From contig JACPAE010000004.1 in the NCBI GenBank assembly GCA_016181005.1, positions 9,865 to 73,864 of the forward strand: DNA of 64,000 bases, in the 5' to 3' direction. The stretch comes from Candidatus Aenigmatarchaeota archaeon (GTDB taxonomy: Archaea > Aenigmatarchaeota > Aenigmatarchaeia > CG10238-14 > SCSR01). Under the pieces are notes generated by a model that saw nothing but the letters and a program-made list of their open reading frames with translations, was not told the DNA's origin and made no database searches. The translations under genes and the position numbers were made by a program. Below, piece by piece: positions 43,910-52,360 of the stretch. Positions within the stretch are counted from its first letter, which is position 1. Every line of letters starts with the position of its first letter.

Positions 43910-43961
43910 AAATTTCAACTCATTACATTATTTTAATATTTTAATTCACCCGCTTAAAAGC

Positions 43962-44360
43962 TTATGTGCAATAAACTATCGCAGTAATTGCTCTTCCAGT
44001 CGGAGGCACTATCCTGTAAATGCAACTTCTTGAGCCCACGCCCTCGCACTGGTCGTAGACTATAGCATTGGTTCCAGGCTGGAGCGTCTGGGAGCTCCAT
44101 TTCAAATCAGTGGCCGCCGAAGGCGACGTCTGCGATATAACAACTGAGCTGGCGGTTACAGGCTCGCCCCCGATGTTCTTCAGAGTTATAGTTGAATTGT
44201 CCGCCCCCGAACCTTCCCTGAGGCAGAAGGCGTCGACAATGTCAATCCCCTGAGCCTGCTGGGTGTATGTGCTGGTTATGAACAAGTAGACAGTGCCGGC
44301 CAATGCCAGTGTGATCATAAGCATTAGCAGTGTCGCTACTATTTCAGAAACACCTTTCAT
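43962..44360 (-). CDS. Archaeal pilin-like protein, copy B
   Basis: Secreted pilin of 132 residues, MKGVSEIVATLLMLMITLAL start, with a globular domain of different sequence in the middle but the same C-terminal SCIYRIVPPTGRAI. A 33-nt block (43986-44018) is identical to copy A, as is a 29-nt block near the N-terminal end. Divergent from the PIN gene at 44401. Probably a minor pilin or alternate subunit. Confidence 0.8.
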   Translation of the reverse strand: MKGVSEIVATLLMLMITLALAGTVYLFITSTYTQQAQGIDIVDAFCLREGSGADNSTITLKNIGGEPVTASSVVISQTSPSAATDLKWSSQTLQPGTNAIVYDQCEGVGSRSCIYRIVPPTGRAITAIVYCT

Positions 44361-44400
44361 AGTCCCAAATCATTATTAGAGTTCCGGGTTAAAATAGAGT

Positions 44401-44766
44401 ATGAAGGTAGTGCTGGACACCAACTTCCTAATAGACGCAATGCGATTCAAGATAGACCTTGATGAGATCAGGCACATTGCGCCTGAACCATGCCTGCTAT
44501 TTACGCTAACTTCTGTTGTCAAAGAGCTTGAAAGGATTTCCAGAAGGAAAACGCGTCCATCGCTTTACGCAAGAGCCGCGCTTAAAGTCCAGGAAGCGCA
44601 TGGCATCAGGGTTATAAACTCAAGCATACAAACAGACAAGGCGCTGCTGAACCTGTCAAAGAGCTACGCCATAGCCACAAACGACAGGCAACTTCGAAAA
44701 GCTATAAAAGCTTTGGGCGGGAAAACTATTTATTTAAAGTCTAAGAAACATTTAGCTATAGGTTAG
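44401..44766 (+). CDS. PIN-domain protein of the archaeal Fcf1/VapC9-like family
   Basis: A 121-residue PIN nuclease fold with acidic residues at LDTNFLID, VVKELERI, QTDKALLNL and ATNDRQLRK, the expected four-site pattern. In archaea a PIN gene of this type is commonly encoded between aIF2-gamma and Rpo7, and relatives act in rRNA processing rather than as toxins. No antitoxin is adjacent, which fits that view. Confidence 0.78.
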   Translation: MKVVLDTNFLIDAMRFKIDLDEIRHIAPEPCLLFTLTSVVKELERISRRKTRPSLYARAALKVQEAHGIRVINSSIQTDKALLNLSKSYAIATNDRQLRKAIKALGGKTIYLKSKKHLAIG

Positions 44767-44771
44767 ATTAA

Positions 44772-46736
44772 ATGGTCGTGTTGTTAGTTTTTATCGCAGG
44801 CATACTGACATTGCTCTATTCTGCATATCTCAGCTTCAACATAATTTCAAAGCCAGCAGGAAGCAAACAGATGGTAGACATATCAGAGGCTATAAAGAAC
44901 GGGGCTAACGCCTATCTGTTCAGGCAATACAGGACACTAGTTCCAATTGTCGCTATTTTGTCGATACTTTTATTTTTCATTTTCGACTGGATAACAGTTG
45001 TTTCATTTCTTTTGGGCGCAATCTTATCTGGACTTGCAGGTTACATAGGAATGAACATTTCTGTAAGGGCAAACGTGCGAACAGCAGAGGCCGCTAAAAC
45101 AGGATTAAAAAGCGCTTTGAATATTGCTTTTAGAGGCGGAGCTGTAACAGGGTTGGTAGTAGCTGGATTGGCTCTGCTAGGCGTAACCGCACTTTTCTAT
45201 TTCACGCAGAGTGCTGCTTTGACTGTCGGCTTCGGCTTCGGCGCAAGTCTGATAAGCTTGTTCATGAGAGTCGGTGGTGGGATATACACTAAAGCAGCTG
45301 ATGTTGGCGCAGATTTGGTCGGTAAAGTAGAGAAAGGAATTCCAGAAGATGACCCAAGAAATCCTGGTGTTATAGCAGATAATGTCGGTGATAATGTTGG
45401 TGATTGTGCAGGAATGGCTGCTGACTTGTTCGAATCTTATGCAATTACTTTGATTGCAGCGATGCTGTTGGGATTAGCTATAGGAACGAACGCCGTTTTA
45501 TTTCCTCTTGCTATAGGTGCCGCGGGAATTGTCGCGTCTGTTATTGGAACGTTTTTTGTCCGTCTCGGGAAAAGTCAAAACATTTGGGGTGCACTATACA
45601 AAGGTTTGATAGCAACAACAATTATTTCAGCAATTTTATTCTATCTGATATCAAACTTTCTATTCCAGAGTTTGAACATATTTTATGCCGCACTAATAGG
45701 TCTAGGTGTTACATTAATCATCAGCTACATAACAGAATTCTACACGGCAAGGGATAGGAAGTCTGTCAAGGAAGTTGCCGAGGCCGCTAAAACGGGGGCA
45801 GGTACAAACGTGATTGCAGGTTTGGCTTTGGGAATGAGAAGTACATATCCAACAGCACTTTTGATAGCTGCAGCAATTTTTGCATCCTATTACTTCGCAG
45901 GTGTGTACGGCATTGCAATAGCAGCTGTGGGCATGTTGTCAGTAACTGGGATGATAGTAGCAGTAGACTCTTACGGTCCAATAACAGACAATGCAGGTGG
46001 CATAGCAGAAATGTCGAAATTACCACCGAAAGTTAGAAAAGTTACTGATGCACTTGATGCTGTTGGAAATACGACAAAAGCTGTGACTAAGGGATTTGCT
46101 ATAGGTTCTGCAGCGTTGGCGGCGTTGTCGTTATTCGTCGTATATGCAGAGGCTGCTCAATTGCAGGCAATAGATGTACTTAAGGTAAATGTTGTCGCAG
46201 GACTGTTAATCGGTGGCATGATACCATTTTTATTCTCTTCACTCTTGATGCGTGCAGTCGGAAAAGCGGCATTCTCTATCGTGGAGGAAGTAAGGCGACA
46301 GTTCAGAACAATCAAAGGACTGATGCAAGGAAAAGCTAAACCCGATTATGCAAAGTGCGTCGACATAACAACTGGTGCAGCACTAAGGGAATTTATCGTC
46401 CCTGGAATCATTGCAGTTATTGCACCAATTGCAGTTGGATTTATTTTAGGAGCTGAAGCTTTAGGAGGGATGTTAGCAGGAAGCATCGTTACAGGGCTGT
46501 TGCTAGCGATAACTATGGCGAATATGGGAGCCGCATGGGACAATGCTAAGAAATTCATAGAGATAGGAAACTTTGGTGGAAAGGGGAGTTTTGCTCATGC
46601 CGCAAGTGTTGTTGGAGATACGGTAGGCGATCCTGCAAAAGACACCGCAGGACCAAGCTTAAATCCTTTAATTAAAGTTATGAATATGGTAGCCCTTTTA
46701 TCTGCAGGACTTATAATTACATATTCTTTGTTGTGA
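44772..46736 (+). CDS. hppA: Membrane-bound proton-translocating pyrophosphatase
   Basis: Sixteen-helix-type pump coupling PPi hydrolysis to ion transport, 654 residues. The catalytic motif is [20 protein letters not shown] and [20 protein letters not shown]; a second acidic cluster is [20 protein letters not shown]. The [10 protein letters not shown] segment carries Lys where K+-dependent enzymes have Ala, so it is predicted to be the K+-independent, H+-pumping type. It interrupts the usual PIN-Rpo7 neighbourhood and is in the same direction with 5-nt gaps on both sides. Confidence 0.95.
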   Translation: MVVLLVFIAGILTLLYSAYLSFNIISKPAGSKQMVDISEAIKNGANAYLFRQYRTLVPIVAILSILLFFIFDWITVVSFLLGAILSGLAGYIGMNISVRANVRTAEAAKTGLKSALNIAFRGGAVTGLVVAGLALLGVTALFYFTQSAALTVGFGFGASLISLFMRVGGGIYTKAADVGADLVGKVEKGIPEDDPRNPGVIADNVGDNVGDCAGMAADLFESYAITLIAAMLLGLAIGTNAVLFPLAIGAAGIVASVIGTFFVRLGKSQNIWGALYKGLIATTIISAILFYLISNFLFQSLNIFYAALIGLGVTLIISYITEFYTARDRKSVKEVAEAAKTGAGTNVIAGLALGMRSTYPTALLIAAAIFASYYFAGVYGIAIAAVGMLSVTGMIVAVDSYGPITDNAGGIAEMSKLPPKVRKVTDALDAVGNTTKAVTKGFAIGSAALAALSLFVVYAEAAQLQAIDVLKVNVVAGLLIGGMIPFLFSSLLMRAVGKAAFSIVEEVRRQFRTIKGLMQGKAKPDYAKCVDITTGAALREFIVPGIIAVIAPIAVGFILGAEALGGMLAGSIVTGLLLAITMANMGAAWDNAKKFIEIGNFGGKGSFAHAASVVGDTVGDPAKDTAGPSLNPLIKVMNMVALLSAGLIITYSLL

Positions 46737-46740
46737 TGAT

Positions 46741-47286
46741 ATGTACCGAATACTAACTATAGAAGACACCATTAGGGTTCCGCCTGAAAAATTCAGCCTA
46801 AAGTCGAAAGAGGCGGTAAAGCATGCTCTGGCAGACAAGTACGAGGGCCTGCTTGACCCGAAGGTGGGCGTAATTCTAAACATTGTCGAAGTTGAAGAAA
46901 TCGGCGAAGGCAAAATTTTGCCAGAAGATCCCAGCATTCATTATCCAGTGAGATTCAAGGGACTGGTCTACAAACCAGAATTGCACGAGTTGGTTTATGG
47001 CGAGGTTGTCGACAATACAGAGTTCGGCTCGTTCGTGCGTGTTGGCCCCCTGGACGGCCTTGTCCACATCTCCCAGCTTATGGACGATTATGTGAGCTTC
47101 GACAGCAAGAACTCACTATTCCTAGGCAAGGAGACGAAGAAAACTTTGAAAGAGGGCGACCTTGTGAGGGGCAGGGTTATCTCCATCTCGTGGGACGAGG
47201 GCAACAAGATAGGCCTTACAATGCGGCAGCCTATGCTGGGGAGCTTGGCCTGGCTGGCAGATGAGAAGAAAAAGAAGAGGAAGTAG
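46741..47286 (+). CDS. rpo7: RNA polymerase subunit Rpo7 (E')
   Basis: A 181-residue stalk subunit with an N-terminal RNP-like domain ([20 protein letters not shown]) and a C-terminal S1/OB domain ([20 protein letters not shown], then [12 protein letters not shown]). It binds Rpo4 and nascent RNA. The stop directly abuts Spt4 (gap 0), part of the conserved Rpo7-Spt4-S24e-S27ae array. Confidence 0.94.
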   Translation: MYRILTIEDTIRVPPEKFSLKSKEAVKHALADKYEGLLDPKVGVILNIVEVEEIGEGKILPEDPSIHYPVRFKGLVYKPELHELVYGEVVDNTEFGSFVRVGPLDGLVHISQLMDDYVSFDSKNSLFLGKETKKTLKEGDLVRGRVISISWDEGNKIGLTMRQPMLGSLAWLADEKKKKRK

Positions 47287-47475
47287 ATGGCCAAAAGATT
47301 GCAAGTCTGCAGAAACTGCAAAAGGTTCACGACCGAAAAGTCTTGTCACACTTGCAAGTCCACCAACCTGTCTACAAGCTGGAAGGGCCTTGTGATTATC
47401 ACGGACGAAAGCAGCGAGATTGCAAAGACGCTGAACATAACGGAAAAGGGCAAGTACGCTCTTTACGTAGGGTGA
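47287..47475 (+). CDS. spt4: Transcription elongation factor Spt4 (RpoE'')
   Basis: A 62-residue zinc protein with CRNCKRFTTEKSCHTC (two CxxC pairs) and the SWKGLVIITD strand that pairs with Spt5. Abuts rpo7 directly; rps24e follows after 4 nt. Confidence 0.92.
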   Translation: MAKRLQVCRNCKRFTTEKSCHTCKSTNLSTSWKGLVIITDESSEIAKTLNITEKGKYALYVG

Positions 47476-47479
47476 TTTT

Positions 47480-47770
47480 ATGGAAATGAATGTTGTAGAA
47501 GAGAAGCAAAACCCGTTCTTCAAGAGGAAGGACGTCAAGCTTGGCTTGAAGCATCTGGGCATGGCCACGCCTTCAAAGGAATCCTTGACAAAAGAGCTGG
47601 CTTTGAGATACGGCGTTGATGAATTGCAGGTGCAGATTAATTATATCTTCCCGCAAAAAGGCTTGGGAGAATCTTTGATAAGCGCCAAGATTTTGGACGA
47701 AAAGCCGGCAGCGCCGGTGCAGGAAGCTAAAGGTGAAAATGTTGAAGCACAAGAAAACAAGCCAGCATAA
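47480..47770 (+). CDS. rps24e: Ribosomal protein S24e
   Basis: Small-subunit protein, 96 residues, with MNVVEEKQNPFFKRKDVK and ATPSKESLTKELALRYGVDE typical of S24e. A Lys/Glu/Ala-rich C-terminal tail extends beyond the core. It overlaps rps27ae by 32 nt. Confidence 0.92.
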   Translation: MEMNVVEEKQNPFFKRKDVKLGLKHLGMATPSKESLTKELALRYGVDELQVQINYIFPQKGLGESLISAKILDEKPAAPVQEAKGENVEAQENKPA

Positions 47771-47903
47771 ACACTATTCGGTTAAAGACGGCAAGCTTGA
47801 AAGATCGAGAAGGCTTTGTCCCAGGTGCGGCGACAGCTTCTTGGCGCAGCACAAGAATCGAGTGGTGTGCGGCAAATGCCTGTATTCCGAATTCAAAGCC
47901 TAG
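47739..47903 (+). CDS. rps27ae: Ribosomal protein S27ae
   Basis: ATG at 47739, stop TAG at 47901-47903, 54 residues. LERSRRLCPRCGDSFLA and RVVCGKCLYSEF provide the two CxxC pairs (27/30 and 44/47) of the S27ae zinc ribbon. GGTGAA lies just before the ATG inside rps24e, so it is translated from the same mRNA. The stop overlaps the convergent aIF6 stop by 4 nt. Confidence 0.92.
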   Translation: MLKHKKTSQHKHYSVKDGKLERSRRLCPRCGDSFLAQHKNRVVCGKCLYSEFKA

Positions 47904-48577
47904 CCCAAGTTCAGAGCGTCGATTATTCTTTGAAGCTCAGGGGCGGTAGTCTTGTCGCCAACCAGGGCACCGTTGGAGTTTGCAATCATACACGAGCCGA
48001 CAAACGGCGAACCAAAGTTGGCAGTTCCTATGTCGGCATTGACCTTGAGCACGTCTTCAACCAATTTAATGTCCTTTTCATTGGAATCCCTGTGCAACAA
48101 ACAGCCTTTGTTAGTAGCCACACCACAGGAGCCGACAATGTCAGTGCCCGCAAGCCTTGTCTTGACTACCTCTGCACCTAGGCAATCTTCAATATTCTTA
48201 ACATCCTTTGATCTCAATAGTCTGCTTGCCAACGCACCCCTATCGTTGCAGAGAACCAAATTCCCGAGTGCAGAAAATTTCGAGTCTATAACCGAAAAAT
48301 TGATGCCCAAGCCCTTTGCAAAATGCTCGAATATCTTAATCTCGTTGTCGGTAGCAAGCTTCGGCAAAATAATCCCGTTTGAATTGAGTGCAGAAAACAA
48401 GCCGATGAATTCTGTATTGGCCACAAAACATTTCTTAACCTCTACACTCAAGTAACTCTCAATCCTTTTAACATCTTTTTCGTGGACAGAATTCCCGGCC
48501 AGGCAAAACCTGTCGGATGCCTTAAGATACATCCCAACGTTTGGGTCACCGTAAAAGTTCAGGTTGGAGATTTGCAT
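47900..48577 (-). CDS. eif6: Translation initiation factor aIF6
   Basis: Anti-association factor of 225 residues with pentein-like repeats, for example GDPNVGMYLKASDRFCLAG, LSVEVKKCFVANTEFIGLFS and LKVNADIGTANFGSPFVGSC. It binds the large subunit and prevents premature joining. Two nt after rpl31e on the same strand, as in many archaea. Confidence 0.94.
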   Translation of the reverse strand: MQISNLNFYGDPNVGMYLKASDRFCLAGNSVHEKDVKRIESYLSVEVKKCFVANTEFIGLFSALNSNGIILPKLATDNEIKIFEHFAKGLGINFSVIDSKFSALGNLVLCNDRGALASRLLRSKDVKNIEDCLGAEVVKTRLAGTDIVGSCGVATNKGCLLHRDSNEKDIKLVEDVLKVNADIGTANFGSPFVGSCMIANSNGALVGDKTTAPELQRIIDALNLG

Positions 48578-48579
48578 GT

Positions 48580-48807
48580 CTATTCAACAGGCTCCAGCTT
48601 TACAATCTTCCCATCCTTCACAATTTTCACTCTGAACGCAGCCCGCCCGCCTTTCCACAGCTTTTCGTTCAATTTCTGGCTAACTGCCACGTTGTCAAGC
48701 TTCATCTTCCTTTTCAAAAGCCTTACAAGGCCGTCTTTTCTTCTCCATCTTGGAACTTTCACAAGCTGCTTTCTCAGGTTAACGCTCACGATTCTTTCTT
48801 CAGCCAT
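48580..48807 (-). CDS. rpl31e: Ribosomal protein L31e
   Basis: A 75-residue large-subunit protein with ERIVSVNLRKQLVKVPRW and KLDNVAVSQKLNEKLWKGG. It normally follows rpl39e directly; here a divergent pilin gene (48913-49332) separates the two. Confidence 0.92.
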   Translation of the reverse strand: MAEERIVSVNLRKQLVKVPRWRRKDGLVRLLKRKMKLDNVAVSQKLNEKLWKGGRAAFRVKIVKDGKIVKLEPVE

Positions 48808-48912
48808 GCTTATTCATTCAACTTTGGCATTTTAATTTCTTTGGCTGGTGGCAAAGGTTAAAGAAGTGACAGAAGATATTTAAGACACAGCCGCGTATTA
48901 TATAAAGATAGG

Positions 48913-49332
48913 ATGAAAGCCATTTCGCAAATGATTGCCGTAATTCTTTTAATAGCCTTCACGATAGGAGTCGGCGGCCTGGTAAACATTTTCGCTACAA
49001 GCCTCACGACAACATCGACAGGCATAGCCTCAAACCAGAGCGAGGCGCTGTCCAAGTGCGCCGGCGCATGGATTAATGTTTACAGCGTCCAAAGCGACAA
49101 AGTTCTTTTCTCCAATCCTTCGCAGGAGACGATAAGAGGTATAAATGTGATTGTCAGCGGGGGAAATATAACTCCTAGTTCCGCAAGTCTTGCTCCAGGC
49201 GCCACAAGCTCATTCTCAGGAGCCGGTTGGGCTCTTGCTGGCAACACCTCAGTAACGGTAAGAGGCCTTTGCCAAACACTTGTAACAGTCGAAGGAAAAT
49301 GCACGACATCTCAAGAATGTTGGGATGCTTAA
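48913..49332 (+). CDS. Archaeal pilin-like protein inserted in a ribosomal operon
   Basis: Secreted pilin of 139 residues with N-terminus MKAISQMIAVILLIAFTIGV, archaellin-like assembly helix, a beta domain and paired Cys at the C-terminus (GKCTTSQECWDA). It is on the opposite strand to the flanking ribosomal genes, and its stop overlaps the rpl39e stop by 4 nt. A TATA-like TTTAAGACAC/TATTATAT stretch lies just upstream (about 48877-48903). Confidence 0.8.
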   Translation: MKAISQMIAVILLIAFTIGVGGLVNIFATSLTTTSTGIASNQSEALSKCAGAWINVYSVQSDKVLFSNPSQETIRGINVIVSGGNITPSSASLAPGATSSFSGAGWALAGNTSVTVRGLCQTLVTVEGKCTTSQECWDA

Positions 49333-49496
49333 ATCTTAACTCTGGTCCTTCTCCATCTCTTGACCTTGGTTATCTGTATCCTTCTGGTCCTCGCCCTTTT
49401 CATGCCGAACTTCCTGATGTCAGCCCATCTCGGGGCATTCCTAATCCTCTTGATTCTGGCAAGCTTGATCTTCCTGCCGACAGTTTTAATCCCCAT
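49329..49496 (-). CDS. rpl39e: Ribosomal protein L39e
   Basis: ATG at 49496, stop TAA at 49329-49331, 55 residues. The very basic sequence with NAPRWADIRKFGMKRARTRR and KVKRWRRTRVKI matches the L39e pattern (K-x-L-A near the start and W-R-R-x-R-x-K at the end). It begins at the base immediately after the rrp42 stop. Too short for ordinary gene calling, but conserved context supports it. Confidence 0.85.
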   Translation of the reverse strand: MGIKTVGRKIKLARIKRIRNAPRWADIRKFGMKRARTRRIQITKVKRWRRTRVKI

Positions 49497-50255
49497 TTAC
49501 ATCAGCTTCCTCAAGTCTCCAGCTTTCTTTATAGCCAAATCAACAATAGCTTCCAGGTCATTGAATGCGATGCCGCTGGCGCCTTGCTTCTGTATCGCGC
49601 ATATCTTGCCGTCTTCCATTACTGCTATGGAAACCTTCGACTCGACAACGGACTCCTCCTCTATCGCAGGGTCAACAAAAAGATTGTCGCCAACCTTGCA
49701 AACAGTAACAGTCACCGGCTTGTGGGCAACAGGCAACTTGTCTCCATGCTCGCCGGCCACAACCTTTCCCTCCTCAAGCTTCGGTAGTTTTGCAGTTATG
49801 AGAGCGTTGATTGCAGCCAATGCCGCGGCGTCAATGAGGTTGCCCTGATGGTCGATTATGTGGATATCCACAAAAACCGTCCAGACTTTTTCGCCAGGCA
49901 CTATAACAAGCTTTTCCGTCTCCAAACTCTTCGACTCCCTGATGCCCCTGTCTACAATCCTTGCAAGCTCTACAGCATTCTCTCCTGGCGGCCCTGACTC
50001 GAATTCCGGAGACGCCATAGGCGTGAATTCAGTGTTTACAATCAGCACGCCGTTATTGGGGCTGTCTGAAAATGGCGTTCCTACACCTATCTTGACGCCG
50101 GCAATTACCTGCGTCTTGCCTATGCGCACGTAAGCAGAGCCTTCAGCCTTGCTTATGACACCAGTCTTTATCTCAATATCCCTGAACTGGTCGAACTTCC
50201 TCTTGTCAACCCTCTTTCCATGCTCTATAAGCTCCAAAGCATAACGCTCCATCAT
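49497..50255 (-). CDS. rrp42: Exosome subunit Rrp42
   Basis: RNase PH-like non-catalytic exosome ring subunit of 252 residues. Visible pieces include IEHGKRVDKRKFDQFRDIEI, FTPMASPEFESGPPGENAVE and VDIHIIDHQGNLIDAAALAA. It forms the hexameric ring with Rrp41. It overlaps rrp41 by 4 nt. Confidence 0.95.
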   Translation of the reverse strand: MMERYALELIEHGKRVDKRKFDQFRDIEIKTGVISKAEGSAYVRIGKTQVIAGVKIGVGTPFSDSPNNGVLIVNTEFTPMASPEFESGPPGENAVELARIVDRGIRESKSLETEKLVIVPGEKVWTVFVDIHIIDHQGNLIDAAALAAINALITAKLPKLEEGKVVAGEHGDKLPVAHKPVTVTVCKVGDNLFVDPAIEEESVVESKVSIAVMEDGKICAIQKQGASGIAFNDLEAIVDLAIKKAGDLRKLM

Positions 50256-50974
50256 TCAGCACCCCTGTACTTCTCCATCAGAGTCTGTTTCTGAATCTGG
50301 TATATCTTCTTGCACGACTCTCTGGCCAGATTCAAAAGCATTACCAGCTCTTCCTTTGTCAGGATGCCGTCCATCTGCAGCAGAGTGACAATGTCTTTCT
50401 GCGGCATCATCGCAACCCCGACATCTGATTCCGAGTTGTTGTCTTCCACGCCGTTAAGGTCGACTATCAGAGTGTCGCTAATCTTCCCAACAGAGCATGC
50501 GGCAACCAAATCCTTCATCGGTATGCCTGCAGACGCAAGTGCCATCGAAAGCGCGTTTATTCCAGTGACCCTTGTGCTGCCGTCCGCCTCGACTATTTCT
50601 ATAAAACTATCAACAGTTGACTTGGGATAATCTTCCAGGAAGAGCACAGGCTCGAATGCCCGCCTTATGACTTTTGATATCTCAACGCTCCTTCTGTCAG
50701 GTCCCGGAGACTTTCTGTCGTCGACGCTGAATGGCGCCATGTTGTACCTGCATCTCAGGATGCCGGTGTCCGACTCCTGCAGGAATTTCGGAAATAAAGA
50801 CCTGGGACCGTGCACGCTCGCGTATGCAGTGGTCTTGCCGAAGCTGACCTTCGCCGAGCCATTGGCACTGGAAATTTCGTCAACGCTCATCTTAATCTCC
50901 CTCATATGGTAAGGCTCCCTTCCGTCCAGCCTTCTGCCATTCACGATAAGCTCTTTGTCAGTCGCCTTGCCCAT
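50252..50974 (-). CDS. rrp41: Exosome catalytic subunit Rrp41
   Basis: RNase PH-like phosphorolytic subunit, 240 residues. GRRLDGREPYHMREIKMSVD, the phosphate-binding SGPDRRSVEISKV-type loop (here PGPDRRSVEIS) and the catalytic region NGVEDNNSESDVGVAMMPQ are present. It degrades RNA 3'-5' inside the exosome ring. Starts 17 nt inside rrp4. Confidence 0.95.
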   Translation of the reverse strand: MGKATDKELIVNGRRLDGREPYHMREIKMSVDEISSANGSAKVSFGKTTAYASVHGPRSLFPKFLQESDTGILRCRYNMAPFSVDDRKSPGPDRRSVEISKVIRRAFEPVLFLEDYPKSTVDSFIEIVEADGSTRVTGINALSMALASAGIPMKDLVAACSVGKISDTLIVDLNGVEDNNSESDVGVAMMPQKDIVTLLQMDGILTKEELVMLLNLARESCKKIYQIQKQTLMEKYRGAE

Positions 50975-51635
50975 TTACCTCACCCAGCATTTTCTCGATC
51001 TTCTCCGTAAGCCCCATTGTGTGGGATTCCTTCTCTATAGTAATAATAGCCTCTATAGCCTTGTCTTTGGTATCGCCCCTTATCCATATCACGCCATTCT
51101 GGCCGACGATTATGTCGCATTTAGTACTGGCTTTTATCATGCTTATCATGCTGCCTTCCTTGCCGATTATCCTCGGCACCCTTGTGGGAGTCACCTTTAT
51201 GATAATGCCGTTCCTCAGTTTCCTTGATTCGAAATCCCTCATGGACGCCTGGACAGTCTTCTGCTTCGTTACCCGCGAAAGCCTGCAATAAATTATATCG
51301 CCGACATCAAAGAATCTGGTCAGATCAGACCTCTGCATGTCTACAAACTCTTCCACGCCTTCCGAAACAGGCAGGAATGCCGTATATGCGGAGTTTATGT
51401 CGACAAACCAGCCCGATATCTCCACTGATTCTATTACCGCGACAACCCTGTCGCCCATCTTCGGCAGGTAGGTCCCGTACATCGGAATCACGGCCAGCTC
51501 ATTCTCACTAATCCTCGGTATTCCCAAAAGCTTGGAGAAGACCTTGCCATCCTCCTCGTAAACGCCGTTGCCCAGCTTCCTTCCCTTCCTTTCGTCCAGC
51601 ATGTCGCCCGGCAGGACAACTTCCCTAGCCTTCAT
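50958..51635 (-). CDS. rrp4: Exosome RNA-binding cap subunit Rrp4
   Basis: A 225-residue cap protein with an N-terminal domain, an S1 domain (MGDRVVAVIESVEISGWFVD) and a KH domain (VPRIIGKEGSMISMIKASTK). It feeds RNA into the Rrp41/42 ring. Starts in an ATGA overlap with the SBDS stop. Confidence 0.94.
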   Translation of the reverse strand: MKAREVVLPGDMLDERKGRKLGNGVYEEDGKVFSKLLGIPRISENELAVIPMYGTYLPKMGDRVVAVIESVEISGWFVDINSAYTAFLPVSEGVEEFVDMQRSDLTRFFDVGDIIYCRLSRVTKQKTVQASMRDFESRKLRNGIIIKVTPTRVPRIIGKEGSMISMIKASTKCDIIVGQNGVIWIRGDTKDKAIEAIITIEKESHTMGLTEKIEKMLGEVNGQGD

Positions 51636-52339
51636 GCGTCTTCCCTCTTGAGCACTTTCGATTCAAAATTTCCATGAGTTAGATTTGAAATCTTTTGTAT
51701 AAATTCGTCCATGACGCCGGCCATAAGCTCCACGCTGGCCTGCAAAGAGCCGTCGTTGAGCCACTGTTCGCCTACAACCTTCCCAGTTTTTATTATCGGG
51801 AACGCCCTCCCTGCAAACTGCGGCGGAACCTTCACCTGCAGAGTCACGTTCTGGAACTTTAATGGAATATATTTTTTGATTGCCTCGACAATTTTCGCAA
51901 GTTGCAATTCTGCCGGTGAAAAGGGATCGACATTCACGCCTGCCTGGTGCATGGCATTTAGGATTCTCTGCTCAGGGTGCGGCGTATTGGTCTGCGGATT
52001 TACTCCCCTTTTCGATATCAAGCCTGCAACCTGGCTCCTTTTCTGCTCAACCATCTCCCTTCTCTGCTCTGTCGTAAGCTGTATCTCGCCCTGCTTAAGG
52101 ATGACTTCCGCTATCTTGTAGGCATCCTTTGTGCCGAAAACCTTCTGCAGCTCTGACTCTGCAACCGATTCAGTGCTTCTCACGTCCCTGTAAATCACAG
52201 GATAAGCCAAAATCTCTTCCATAGGAACAGCCTTTCCACTCTTCAAATCCATTGCTTTATTCGGATCTACAAGTATTTCAAACTTTTGCCCTTGCGCTGT
52301 CAATCTGGATATGACAGCCTTTTCTATGCTTACTGACAA
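51632..52339 (-). CDS. sbds: Ribosome maturation protein SBDS
   Basis: Three-domain SBDS family protein that removes aIF6 from the large subunit. FEILVDPNKAMDLKSGKAVP and NTPHPEQRILNAMHQAGVNV are signature segments. I choose TTG 52339 (SVSIEKAVISRL) because GTGAT lies at Shine-Dalgarno distance and the family normally starts there; a longer frame reaches 52360. Encoded between psmA and rrp4 in the exosome superoperon. Confidence 0.92.
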   Translation of the reverse strand: MSVSIEKAVISRLTAQGQKFEILVDPNKAMDLKSGKAVPMEEILAYPVIYRDVRSTESVAESELQKVFGTKDAYKIAEVILKQGEIQLTTEQRREMVEQKRSQVAGLISKRGVNPQTNTPHPEQRILNAMHQAGVNVDPFSPAELQLAKIVEAIKKYIPLKFQNVTLQVKVPPQFAGRAFPIIKTGKVVGEQWLNDGSLQASVELMAGVMDEFIQKISNLTHGNFESKVLKREDA

Positions 52340-52360
52340 CAGAATCACGTATAATTGCAA

